A stretch of DNA of 64,000 bases from Echinarachnius parma (Eukaryota; Echinodermata; Echinoidea; Clypeasteroida; Echinarachniidae): contig JBAMJV010007663.1 of assembly GCA_037951105.1 (NCBI GenBank), positions 62,001 to 126,000 of the forward strand, read 5' to 3'. Shown piece after piece: positions 21,501 to 28,619 of this stretch. Within the stretch, counting starts at the first letter, position 1, and the number at the start of each line of letters is the position of its first letter. Below the pieces are notes generated by a model. The model saw nothing but the letters and a program-made list of their open reading frames with translations, was not told the origin of the DNA and did not search any database. Position numbers and translations under genes: made by a program.

Positions 21501-21847
21501 CAAACAAAATCAAATCAGACACAAGATAAGGCTGATTGATTAGCAGAGAAGTTGACTGCAGAGTACCGTATTCCAAGAAGCAGTGTGTATTAATATGTGA
21601 ACATTGATTGTAATTTGTAAGCCAAACTTTATTTTTTGCAACACAAAAGGCTTAGAATGGGACTAATAATAATGCATTTACTTACTGGCAGCACTATGCT
21701 CTGGTGCTTGAGATCCACAGGACTTTTCTTGCCGTTGTCCATGACTGCTTTCCTTCTCAGGAGTTCCAAACCAGTCACTGCCAATACAACGCCTAGTGCC
21801 ACAAACACTGCGGGGTCCTGCATGAAATCAAACATCACCCCCGACAT
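435..21847 (-). CDS. ACSL: Long-chain acyl-CoA synthetase, ACSL1/5/6 type (14 exons, 3' end outside window)
   Basis: The family activates long-chain fatty acids to acyl-CoA via acyl-AMP, anchored in ER, mitochondrial outer membrane or peroxisome. Exons in transcript order: 21847-21686, 16486-16372, 15299-15238, 11689-11588, 10828-10729, 9523-9345, 8256-8205, 6801-6728, 6073-5996, 3310-3176, 2293-2208, 1827-1773, 1018-923, 507-435. They total 1369 nt, 456 codons, and every phase joins. Residues ~10-33 form a hydrophobic N-terminal anchor. The AMP-binding P-loop YTSGTTGNPKGAMLTH (~251-266) is split across exons 7 and 8. FSGAAPLSP and EGYGQTEC (~435-442) follow. GNPKGAMLTH fits ACSL1/5/6 rather than ACSL3/4. 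Family members are ~700 aa, so about 240 C-terminal residues lie left of position 1. The start ATG is the first after an in-frame TAA. Exons 4, 6 and 11 have partial tandem copies in the preceding intron. Confidence 0.95.
923..1018 (-). CDS. ACSL: ACSL exon 13
   Basis: 96 nt, TLMGGKLEVVFSGAAPLSPE then VISFLRCVLGVP. Contains the SGAAPLS adenylate-forming motif. Acceptor TTTGTTCAG, donor GTAAGT, phase 0. Confidence 0.95.
1213..1549. repeat. 45-bp minisatellite in ACSL intron 12
   Basis: About seven copies of a 45-bp unit containing ATTCAGTGGC, GGAACCACAC and ATGCTCATCTTC, with one truncated unit near 1260-1290. Because 45 is a multiple of 3, it gives long open frames on both strands that are not genes. 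Confidence 0.95.
1773..1827 (-). CDS. ACSL: ACSL exon 12
   Basis: 55-nt exon, KGICRNTTMWDKLAFKRIQ, matching GIIRNNSLWDRLIFHKVQ of the family. It is only visible when the two carried bases from exon 11 are used. Confidence 0.9.
2208..2293 (-). CDS. ACSL: ACSL exon 11
   Basis: 86 nt, IVQGVSSSNWVKKTVFNMGM then SSKRAELE. Matches the family's 'RWLLDFASKRKEAEL' helix. Donor GTAAGT, ends in phase 2. Two degenerate copies of the exon head lie upstream (2458-2518 and 2694-2745). Confidence 0.9.
2356..2745. repeat. Tandem 232-bp intronic duplication including pseudo-exon 11 heads
   Basis: Segments 2356-2518 and 2588-2745 share a block (CCAAACTAGCTTGGTTCCAT) followed on the minus strand by a degenerate ACSL exon-11 head. 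The first copy keeps a CACCAG acceptor; the second has lost it. A third fragment is near 3068-3145. Confidence 0.8.
2784..2878. repeat. Array of four 16-bp hairpin palindromes
   Basis: AGTCCT-N4-AGGACT palindromes at 2784-2799, 2820-2835, 2841-2856 and 2863-2878 (last with AGTCCC). Stems are kept while the four loop bases vary (GAGA, AAAA, AGAA, GGAA). A further imperfect hairpin (GAGCTTGT / ACAAGAGCT) follows at ~2895-2925. Confidence 0.85.
3176..3310 (-). CDS. ACSL: ACSL exon 10
   Basis: 135 nt, MMILLHAGKIAFYRGDVKAI ... CSVPRLLNRVHDK. Matches the HGAxIGFFQGDIxxLxDDxxxLxPTxFPxVPRLLNR segment. Phase 0 at both ends. Confidence 0.95.
3339..3726. mobile_element. TTAA-flanked MITE (family A), truncated copy
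   Basis: Bounded by TTAA at 3339 and 3723. The ends are related to the inverted pair CCTGTAAAGTGTC / GACACTTTACAGG, slightly decayed on the left. Other copies are at 10058-10610, 16803-17362 and 26666-~28020. TTAA targets suggest a piggyBac-like transposase acting in trans. Confidence 0.8.
4512..5139 (-). mobile_element. Composite tRNA-like repeat with 12-bp target duplication
   Basis: Two direct ~270-bp copies (from 4513 and 4804, 291 bp apart) plus a 64-bp inverted partial copy (5076-5139), flanked by the 12-mer TAAAAATGCAAC at 4500-4511 and 5140-5151. On the minus strand each unit has a pol III box A (TAGCTCAGTCGG) and box B (GGTTCGAATCC) around an alanine-type anticodon loop (AGC). Extra bases between acceptor and D arm and several T-T mismatches argue against a working tRNA. 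Best read as a tRNA-derived SINE dimer with a foldback end. Confidence 0.8.
5586..5958 (-). mobile_element. TTAA-flanked MITE (family B)
   Basis: TTAA at both ends, TIRs AAAGGGA. It is the inverted counterpart of 13931-14310, sharing TAGTAAC near the ends and GCAAAAATGCAAAGTGATAT internally. Lies in ACSL intron 9. Confidence 0.82.
5996..6073 (-). CDS. ACSL: ACSL exon 9
   Basis: 78 nt, DAMRLRPGLTHLSYLPLAHM then YERLNV. Contains the family motif LPLAHMxER. Acceptor TTTTGCAG, donor GTAAGT, phase 0. Confidence 0.93.
6119..6310 (-). pseudogene. LINE reverse transcriptase C-terminal relic
   Basis: Minus-strand translation ends RRWMDDIKEFGGVTWMRQAQ then DRRRWNGDEEAFLLQWRDIG and a stop at 6119-6121. 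This is the typical W-x-DDI...WMRxAQDRxxW tail of non-LTR retrotransposon polymerases. Only the last ~60 residues survive. Confidence 0.8.
6728..6801 (-). CDS. ACSL: ACSL exon 8, second half of P-loop
   Basis: 74 nt encoding GNPKGAMLTHKNIIAAGSGL and EKACH. Acceptor CCATGTAG, donor GTAAGT. The P-loop is interrupted by the intron after the first base of the Gly codon. Confidence 0.93.
6885..7080. mobile_element. MITE of the ACAGTCAAACCTGT family, diverged copy
   Basis: Contains repeated ACCTGTCTA and GTGGCCAC words like the better copies at 15363-15544, 16523-16695 and 38452-38634. The left TIR is degraded. Confidence 0.6.
7300..8115 (+). pseudogene. LINE ORF1 relic (coiled coil plus RRM-like protein)
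   Basis: Frame segments give a heptad-rich stretch (NQQINDLEKRLKTQEETTNR), then EQYSRRNFILVFGAPE and DIDRSHQIGAIRR, which are hallmarks of L1/CR1-type ORF1 proteins. After a frameshift near 7735 the C-terminal segment (NYEILKEARSSPRV ... SNGRILAALTATNGKSIRKV) is readable near 7970-8105. Stops and frameshifts make it dead. Sits in ACSL intron 7. Confidence 0.82.
8205..8256 (-). CDS. ACSL: ACSL exon 7, start of AMP-binding P-loop
   Basis: 52-nt exon encoding PPDREDLFTVCYTSGTT plus one base. It supplies the first half of the TSGTTGNPKG nucleotide-binding loop. Acceptor CGCACAG, donor GTACGT. Confidence 0.9.
9020..9313. mobile_element. Family B TTAA MITE fragment
   Basis: The right end CTAATT/TAGATCCCTTTAA and the internal GAGCAATAAGTGAAAATGCA match 5586-5958. 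The left end is not clear. Confidence 0.6.
9345..9523 (-). CDS. ACSL: ACSL exon 6
   Basis: 179 nt, GDISVVMCDTVKRIQAVLSK ... YTLQEVR. The end is taken at AGG|GTAGGT; an alternative donor GTTAGG six bases earlier keeps the same phase. Two acceptor-side partial copies lie upstream at 9634-9714 and 9820-9905. Confidence 0.88.
9634..9905 (-). repeat. Two partial copies of ACSL exon 6 (acceptor plus exon head)
   Basis: Copies end at 9714 and 9905. Each has the acceptor TTTCAG and ~75 nt of exon 6 head with changes (GATCCAGTCAAGCG for GATACAGTCAAGCG), then leaves the exon sequence at the same point. Unit is 191 bp. Confidence 0.88.
10058..10610. mobile_element. Family A TTAA MITE, long form
   Basis: TTAA at 10058-10061 and 10607-10610; TIR AGTCATGCCTGTAAAGTGTC against GACACTTTACAGGTATCACT. 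553 bp with a moderately GC-rich centre around 10280-10400. Confidence 0.85.
10729..10828 (-). CDS. ACSL: ACSL exon 5
   Basis: 100 nt, WGLADVACVCYAIVGVPLYD then TLGPDVCSYIINE. The VPLYDTLG motif is diagnostic of ACSLs. Acceptor CTTGTAG, donor GTAATT, ends in phase 1. Confidence 0.93.
11588..11689 (-). CDS. ACSL: ACSL exon 4
   Basis: 102 nt, 34 aa, VFEAAGELGS through GIYAQNRLE, equivalent to GIFAQNRPE of the family. Its acceptor TATGTTCAG and first ~60 nt are repeated seven times upstream in the intron (11.8-12.56 kb). Confidence 0.92.
11812..12590 (-). repeat. Seven-unit array of partial ACSL exon 4 copies
   Basis: About 123-bp units, each with an intron tail (TGACCAGTGGCATAGTG in plus orientation), an exon-4 acceptor position and ~60 nt of exon head. 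The acceptor AG is changed to AT in three copies (near 11936, 12060 and 12560) and kept in four. Unit length is a multiple of three, so the array is open for 273 codons in the frame of the true exon (11519-12340). Confidence 0.92.
12795..14590. repeat. Segmental tandem duplication in ACSL intron 3
   Basis: About 670 bp beginning near 12795 is repeated from about 13470 (shared words TAAGGAAAATGCTC, TTTGGCTCCATTCCAA, TTGTTGATAATTTCAGATTT, TTGTATACAAC). The second copy is interrupted by a MITE at 13931-14310. Confidence 0.85.
13931..14310 (+). mobile_element. Family B TTAA MITE with empty site
   Basis: Flanked by TTAA on both sides. The paralogous segment near 13175 has an uninterrupted TCAA at the same point, which shows both insertion and the target site. 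Confidence 0.88.
14757..14910. mobile_element. Palindromic MITE, AAGAGTTGCGATCAATC TIRs
   Basis: About 28-bp near-perfect inverted ends (AAAGAGTTGCGATCAATCGC and its complement near 14895). A G homopolymer abuts the left side and CCCCCC the right. A related fragment is near 19196-19290. Confidence 0.85.
15238..15299 (-). CDS. ACSL: ACSL exon 3
   Basis: 62 nt encoding NADCMGSCTDKGIKWMTYNQ, equivalent to the family's NGPCLGxRKPDxPYxWLSYKQ. Short, below the usual ORF cut-off; recognised by phase and splice sites (ACGCAG / GTAAAT). Confidence 0.88.
15363..15544. mobile_element. MITE, TACAGTCAAACCTGT TIRs
   Basis: 182 bp. Inverted ends TACAGTCAAACCTGT and ACAGGTTTGACTGTA, with internal GTGGCCACTATAGACAGG words. 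Confidence 0.9.
16057..16345 (+). pseudogene. LINE polymerase C-terminus and 3' tail
   Basis: Reads YFFPRTVRTWDTLPPDVISA then PSVDAFRQRL and a stop at 16198-16200. The FFPRTxxxWNxLPxxVxxAxSVxxFxxxL tail is typical of CR1/Jockey-like non-LTR elements. Unique 3' UTR-like sequence follows, ending in AAGAAGAAG. Confidence 0.8.
16372..16486 (-). CDS. ACSL: ACSL exon 2
   Basis: 115 nt, starting GDEKIHVSTY and including YLFDDAKTVYEAY, which matches the family's YFYDDVTTLYEGF region. Acceptor CACAAAG, donor GTGAGT, ends in phase 1. Confidence 0.9.
16523..16695. mobile_element. MITE, TACAGTAAAACCTGT TIRs
   Basis: Same family as 15363-15544, located just 5' (transcript sense) of ACSL exon 2. Ends TACAGTAAAACCTGT / ACAGGTTTGACTGTGTA. 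Confidence 0.85.
16803..17362. mobile_element. Family A TTAA MITE
   Basis: TTAA at both ends; TIRs AGTGACACAGGTAAAGTGTC and GACACTTTACACGGATCACT. 560 bp; internal sequence matches 10058-10610. Confidence 0.87.
17476..21319. mobile_element. 3.84-kb TIR element with iterated GGTAACGGAAGGAC 14-mers
   Basis: 13-bp perfect TIRs GGGCAATTCCACG (17476-17488) and CGTGGAATTGCCC (21307-21319), flanked by TAAA on both sides. Inside, the identical 14-mer GGTAACGGAAGGAC starts at 17488, 17667, 17864, 17878, 18089, 18270, 18468, 20783 and 20947, always in plus orientation. 17488-17877 and 18089-18481 form a diverged ~602-bp tandem pair. The middle (~18512-20760) is other inserted sequence. No transposase is visible, so non-autonomous. 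Confidence 0.85.
19305..20647. mobile_element. Nested TIR element built of GACTGCTTA / GAAGCTCTAA repeats
   Basis: Ends CCCTTACCAAACAGAA and TTTTGTTTGGTAAGGG are inverted. The interior is filled with CGACTGCTTA words: a ~33-bp decayed minisatellite (19569-19780, GAAGCTCTAATTAGGC-type) and a ~124-bp tandem dimer (20311-20558). Inserted in the 17476-21319 element. Confidence 0.8.
21686..21847 (-). CDS. ACSL: ACSL exon 1, membrane anchor
   Basis: Encodes 54 aa from MSGVMFDFMQ to the donor GTAAGT, phase 0. The hydrophobic run VFVALGVVLAVTGLELL is the expected N-terminal anchor. An AG at 21882/21883 with a weak pyrimidine tract could be the acceptor of a 5' UTR intron. Confidence 0.88.
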
Positions 21848-23530
21848 GGTCCTTACAGCTTCGACTACCACGGATTAACACCTACAATGCTGGAACAGTT
21901 GGCCCATACGTGGAATGAGTTGGAGACGGGAAGATAGTGTGAAGATCAGCACCCTGGCCCCTGCTGAAAGACAGCCGAGGTTTAATCTGTTGACAAATAA
22001 AGTTGTTGAGTTATATTCGTGATTAATTATCTCCAATAGCGTCTAAAGATTGGACTCCGCAAGGGCTTAAAGTTCAACCTCTTGGATTTTGTTGGATCTG
22101 TGCCAGAGGTCCTGTGTGATGGCCTAAGGCTAAGGAATAGAATGGAGTCTATTCTTCTGCCAAAGGACTCCAAAGCGTTAATCTATTTATAAATAGAGTT
22201 GTTGAGATTTAATTAGAGATTTGGGAATGAAATACTTATCAGCAAAACGTAATTAGCAAACACAACCACCTCATCCGAAGTACCCATGGTAGGCCTACCA
22301 TGTGCAAATAGAACAAGTATGATAACACTATCTAGCAAACTGATCGAGGGGCTCTAGTCTTAATTGGCATAGAATAGAATACATACATTACAACCAAAGT
22401 TTGCCTGACCTCATACAATTTAACACTTTGCATGAATGTCATGAATCAAGTGTTTAGGGAAAACATAGTGTCACGACTACACAACGGGTTAAATAAAACT
22501 TTGAAAAAACTAGGCCACAGCTGTACTACTGTAGGTCTTATTTTGTAGCAAAGGGAAAGAAAAGAGTTTGAAGCAACCAAAATGTACACAAAATTCAATT
22601 TATTTTCTTTTGATAAAATGTAAAGACTTAGAACTGGTTTTCTACTTCCTGGCTCTCTTCCTAGAAAACAAACTTGTGTATATATACTGACAGTTATAGA
22701 ACTACAATTTCTCCGACATCTATAGGAACACATGCACACATGTAAAGTTGTAAATAGACTTATAAACAGTGACACAGACAAACAAGTCTTCATTTGCTCA
22801 TATTTCTTGTCCATCTATAAAACACATTACTAGTATTCTATGGAAATTGTGTGCATGTGTTATATCCTCAGTTATAATCTAAAAAATATGTACGAGCTAT
22901 ACAAACTACAATTTTATTAAATAAAGCTATATAAATACAAACCCACACTATTCTGCACATAAACATAGTTCAACATACACACAGACACAGAAGATAAAAT
23001 GATAAGCCTAAAACATCCATGACATGGCATTGTTCTTTAGCCTGGCCTGGTATCATTCAAGGCCGGGGTTCACAACATACTACTGTAGGGTTGTTACATT
23101 GTATTTTGACATAGTTTCTAGTTCAGGTCATTCCATTGTCTCATCCTCCTACTGGTCACCTTCACCCCATTCCATCCACATCTGTTTGCATCCTTATTCA
23201 TTTGATCACTCAGTTATTTCTGTTATCCATTCATGTCCACTGCTATTGTTTCCCTCTGGTATGCTGGCCACTTGACTATCTCTTTCTCTCTTTAACTTTC
23301 TCTTCATGTGGATGCCACATACCTATTCTATTGTGTTTGGTCACCTTCCCTCCTCATCATCATCACATGATCACATGCCACCATTATCTCTTCCCTCATT
23401 GGTTATTTTGTATTAATAATGTTATTCCATTTTGGTTAGGTATGTTTTAATTGGTTGTAGTTGCTTTTCCCTTCTGTTCATTTGCATATTGTCTTATTGA
23501 TTATCAGTTTTCTTATTTGGCAGTTTTGCC
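21848..23530. other. ACSL upstream flank, nothing coding
   Basis: AT-rich sequence upstream of the ACSL start. No domain-like frame or clear TIR element was recognised. Confidence 0.5.
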
Positions 23531-23908
23531 TTAAAGGAACTGAAGAATACATGCGTACTTACGCACTTATTCCATAGTTCGTGACTTGTAAAATAGGTCT
23601 GCCAAAAAAAATCCATTAAAATAAACACAGTAGTGATTTTAGGCTCATGTTCTGATGCCAAATCTCACTTAGCAGCCAGTTTGGCTTACGTCATCTACAG
23701 AATTTAGTTCTTCGGCCCGTTCTTTAGATGACGTCACATTTCGGCGATTAAAAAGGGGCGTTCCCAGGACAATTAGATATTTACTAATTACCCCCAAATT
23801 TATTGATTTCATGGGAAATGACTGCCAAATTCTTTTTCTTGAGGAAAGATTACTTATAGAGAGCCTAATTGTGAAAATTAGGCCATCTAGACGCTGTAGT
23901 TCCTTTAA
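23531..23908. mobile_element. TTAA-flanked MITE, AAAGGAACT TIRs
   Basis: TTAA at 23531-23534 and 23905-23908, with perfect 9-bp inverted ends AAAGGAACT / AGTTCCTTT. Confidence 0.82.
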
Positions 23909-24292
23909 TAAATCAGTGCACTACCAGACTTCAACTTGTCCACATGTCTCCTATGTTCTCCTTGCGTTCTGCTTATGTTCCTGTATGATTCCTGTACGTT
24001 TGATTTGCTGCTGTTTGACTCTGATTATTTTCCAATACTTTCTACCACCCTCTCCACGTTACCGTATTAGTTGATACTTTTACAGAAATACTACCTTTAA
24101 TTCACTCCCTTGGCTTATAATATAAACCACGCCTTCCAACACACCCCCTCATGAGCGTATGGGCTATACAGGATTTTTTTTTTTGCTATGGGGCTTGAAA
24201 TCACATCCTTCCTGGTTTCAACAAAATGACCTGATTAGGCTGATTTTGCCTGAAATACTCTTGAAAGGCTGCAATCCTGACCTACCCAAGCT

Positions 24293-24500
24293 GTGTATGT
24301 GTGTCAGTGTGTGTGGGTGTACATGTACATGCATGTGTGTGTGTGTGTGTGCACTCACACACACATGACTGTGTGTGTGTGTGTTTGTTTGTGTGTGTGC
24401 ATGTGTGTGCGTGGACATGTACATGCACATGTACATGTGTGTGTGCACTCACACACACACACGTGGCTGCGTGTATGTGTGTTTGTGCGTGCACGCGTGC
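24293..24500. repeat. (TG)n/(CA)n compound microsatellite
   Basis: Alternating TGTGTG and CACACA blocks with ACATGTACATGCA insertions. Gives His/Cys/Val-rich frames that are not genes. Confidence 0.97.
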
Positions 24501-24540
24501 GTGGGTGCATGATGATGGATGATGGATGAGGATGAGGATT

Positions 24541-24912
<372 letters not shown>

Positions 24913-25170
24913 AAAAAGTTATATTTCCTGAACATGTTGTCTTTGTTCTTGATGCTCTGCCTCTGTGCCCAAACTATTTACACAACAACAAACAGTTTTA
25001 ATGCTCAGATTATCATGGCATGATCGGATCCTGATCGAATTCCGATCAGATGATTGGTAGGCTACAGCATAAGTTTAACACTGGACCATTTACCATGGTA
25101 GATGTGCTGCCATCCACGTATCCATTCTTTTTGTCATGCCTGAGACTCAGTGTCCAGTAGTGCTGTTGAC

Positions 25171-25406
25171 GAGTCACGGGTACCCGGGTCCCGCCGAAAA
25201 ATGTCGAGTCCCGGGCGCAAAAATCAATACTCGATATCCCTAAACAAAAGCAAAAGTCCCCTCATTGAACGCAAGAGTTATCAAGTTCATTCAAGTGACA
25301 AAAATGCGCTGCATTTTTGTCACTTGAATGAACATGTTTTCCCAGCTGGCGTGACATGCCGATAGCAAAATCAACAAATGGGTAAATTTCGGGTACCCGT
25401 GACTCA
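25171..25406. repeat. Nested inverted repeat with perfect 23-bp hairpin core
   Basis: Outer arms GAGTCACGGGTACCCG and CGGGTACCCGTGACTC enclose a core at 25285-25333 with perfectly complementary 23-nt arms starting GTTCATTCAAGTGAC around the loop GCT. Confidence 0.88.
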
Positions 25407-26665
25407 CCCGAAAATTTAGCGCGAGTCCCGGGAGGTAAATACTCCCAAAATCGACACCTCTACTAGTGTCCAGTGAGTCGACTACTCGACTCGGACTCTA
25501 GACTAGTCTACTCTTCTTAGACTTAGTCAGTCAGTATACATATATCATGCCGCGCCTTGCCCAAGGCTTGGGATGTATGGGGTGGGCGGCAGTGGCATGT
25601 TATGCATGGCTCATAATCATATCATGCACTCACTCAAATTTGCACGCAAACATACAAGGCTATCATAAGTTACATCATAACAGCCATATAGTATATACCA
25701 TCACACTTACACTGATTTTAAACAATTGTAATTAAATTGAATTATTTAATTTTGGGAATGATGAATGATCTAAATAAATAGATCTGATTAGAACATAATG
25801 ATAACCATGATAAGAAGAAGCTGAGCGGAAAACATACCCTTCGCCTTGGAATGAAGAACTGAAAGAAAGTGTAAGAATGCTGAGACTTTTGTGCAGCTTG
25901 TTCTCAATCAGCAGTATCAGTCAATGATGATCAGGCAAGACAAAGTCATTTGCACCTCAAAGTCGACGCGAAGCGAAGTCACAGTGCACATATCGCGTCG
26001 AGTCCACTGCACTATACAAGCTCTGCACTACCAAAAAGCTGCCACAGTGCCACTGCACTCGTAGTAGGTACTCTATGGGTACCGGCCTATTGTGCAACAC
26101 TTGGTACACATTGAAAATTGGAAATCCCCTAGATTCTGCACGTGTGATGTGGTGAATGGCGATAACGCAAACGGGCTTCGTCTACGTTACGTGTCTTGTT
26201 CAGTTCGAACGTTTATGTAAGTTTTGCAATTTGACCGTTGTATCATTTGATAGTTAACGAAGTATATTTGTTAACGTAATAACGTGTACGTCCCTTTCAT
26301 TGCAGTTAGTTCTAAAAATTGTTTGTTTCCTTTGGTTTTCAAACTCTGATCAGGCCCCTATAAAATTGTTCAATTTATATGTTGGGGAAAACGTCCCCTG
26401 TTGCTTTTCTGACGGTCATTTGGGCTTGTTCCGTATAACAAACCCGCAAAAACGGTTGCGCTGTTGCCGTGCAATAGCGTAATTTTGTGCGTATTCTTCA
26501 CGATCGGTTGCGGCATTATACCTCGTAAATTTTCGCTGAGACTTGATATGATGTAGTAGCTAATGGTTTTGATTTAGGAAGTGGAGCATCATCAAAGACT
26601 AACATGAGCATGGTTGGTTCTAGAACCTTAGGCACCAGTGGAGAAGTGTTTCCATGACCATGGCT

Positions 26666-28020
26666 TTAAAGTGATCCCTGTAAAATATTGCACAAAATGA
26701 CATTTGAGACTTCAATCCTATATCAATAACAATATCATTGTACAAATTTAAATACAATTGAAAGATTTGGGAAAGTTTGAAAGAAAACGAACACTGTTTA
26801 CCTAGTGAAAAACACGAATATTGCGTTCATATTTTATCAGCAAATACTGATGCCGATGGCGATGGCCTGCTGTAGATTTGTCGCAGTAATATTGTCCGTT
26901 TGGCGATATCCGCACCCGTGTATAGAGACTGTACAGAATTTGCGCGCGCTCGGGTATATCGACTCGTTGGTTGCGCTGCCCTGTCTCACTACGAACTATT
27001 CCCCATTCACCCTGTACAACGGTTGGCTGCAGCTCAGCGCGCGATCTCATTGGCTGCCTTGCTCATGACGTAGCTCCTCGGTGCACGTGCCCGAAATCAG
27101 CTTTGCAGCTCTGTGTAGAATATCGCATGGAGGTAGTATCGATAGCACGCGCGGGCGCAATTGCGGGCGGCCACGATGCCCACCCCTTCTCAAAGTATCG
27201 TGAGCGATACTACACGCCAGCATCTGAGACGGTACAATTCCATGCATATTACAGCGACTGCTCTCATACAACCACAACACAGGTATTATACATAGACATT
27301 ATCAATCTAGAAACATCCACGAACACGATGCGACACCGACGGAAATTCGTAAGAATATCATGAAAAGTATACTACTTACCGAAATCACAGTAAGACCGAG
27401 GTATCGTATGGGCTTCCGCTCTTGAACAGCACTTTCAAAAAATCGTGAAAAATAGAAGAAAAGTGGAAACTAGGCCGAGTTTGGTACCAGATGAAGCACA
27501 GTTGCAAGCAGAATCTTGTAGCACACCGCACGCAGGTGTAGGGGTAAGCTAGTGCGCATGCGCATCCATTTCATTCATAAAAATCGGCCCGATGCTGCCG
27601 TAGTAGTGACGTCACGTAATTAGATGAATACGTCGCTCGCTCGACGAAACCCGGAAGCCATCCGTTCGTGCAATAGTTCGTAGTGTGTCTATTGGCCGGA
27701 AGGTCCGTGATCGCGTGGCGCGACGCCCGGCCGGACGTGTTCAGCTACAGATGTGTTCAGCTACAGCAATTGTTCTTTTTACCAAAAGCGTTAGGCAATG
27801 CTTTTGAGATGATGATTTTCAATGATAATTATCTTCATACTAAAGGGACATTTGAAAAAATCTAACCCTATTTTATTCTTCTCTTAGCATAAGCTAAACA
27901 AGCGCCGTTTGCCGTTCATCGTATCGCGATCATCTTTCATTCAAAATCTGTTCGGCGTCGCGCTACCACTTGGAGAGAAGTCGAGGAGGTGCATAAATCA
28001 CTCATTTTGATGTGGAATGG
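26666..28020. mobile_element. Family A TTAA element, long or interrupted inverted copy
   Basis: Left end TTAAAGTGATCCCTGTAAA and internal words match family A in reverse. The matching far arm (ATTATCTTCATACTAAAGGG, then GAGAAG...GAGGAGGTGC) is at 27820-28000. The ~900 bp between is GC-richer with many CpG and is absent from shorter copies. Confidence 0.6.
27380..27700 (-). promoter_or_regulatory. Candidate ACSL promoter / 5' non-coding exon
   Basis: CpG-containing sequence on an AT-rich background. A near-consensus minus-strand donor TTTCG|GTAAGT ends a possible exon at 27380. It could splice to the AG before the ACSL start exon (21882/21883). A weaker alternative donor, GGCGAAGG|GTATGT, is near 25850. 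Purely positional; no TATA box recognised. Confidence 0.3.
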
Positions 28021-28548
28021 AGCGAAAAATCATAATTTTTATCCACCCCAAAGTTGTATTGTATCACATATTTGTGCGCTTATCGGTGGTTTATCATTTT
28101 ATCATTTTATCATTTTAAGCACAATTATCGTGCAAATAAAATGTATAATTCGGGGGCAGTATTAGGTGGGCCTAGAATGCCAGCGCTTCGCGCTGGTGTT
28201 CTCTAGAGTTAAGCTGTGCCTAGCCTGTGAGTGTCATACACTGTCGGACGTCGGCTGATCTAGTATTTGTGACCGGCTATAGCAAAACCCGGCACTTGTC
28301 GGTAAAATCAAAATGTAGATTTTCACAGCATTAATTAGAAAGGCCTCATCAGAAGCTTTCATTTGATGCTTTGTTCTACTAATTGGTAAATAATTGGCGA
28401 AGATATGATTATTTCAATTTGACAATCATAGGTCGTTTTCACACATTGTGTGAACTTAAAATGCCCATTTCTTCAAAACATGAATTACCGACAAGTGCTG
28501 GGTTCTGGCCCCTGCTATAGTCACTGGGTCACATTTAGTAATAGTATT

Positions 28549-28587
28549 TACCGTAAATCTCCGTGTATAAAACGCAAAAAAAAATTG

Positions 28588-28619
<32 letters not shown>

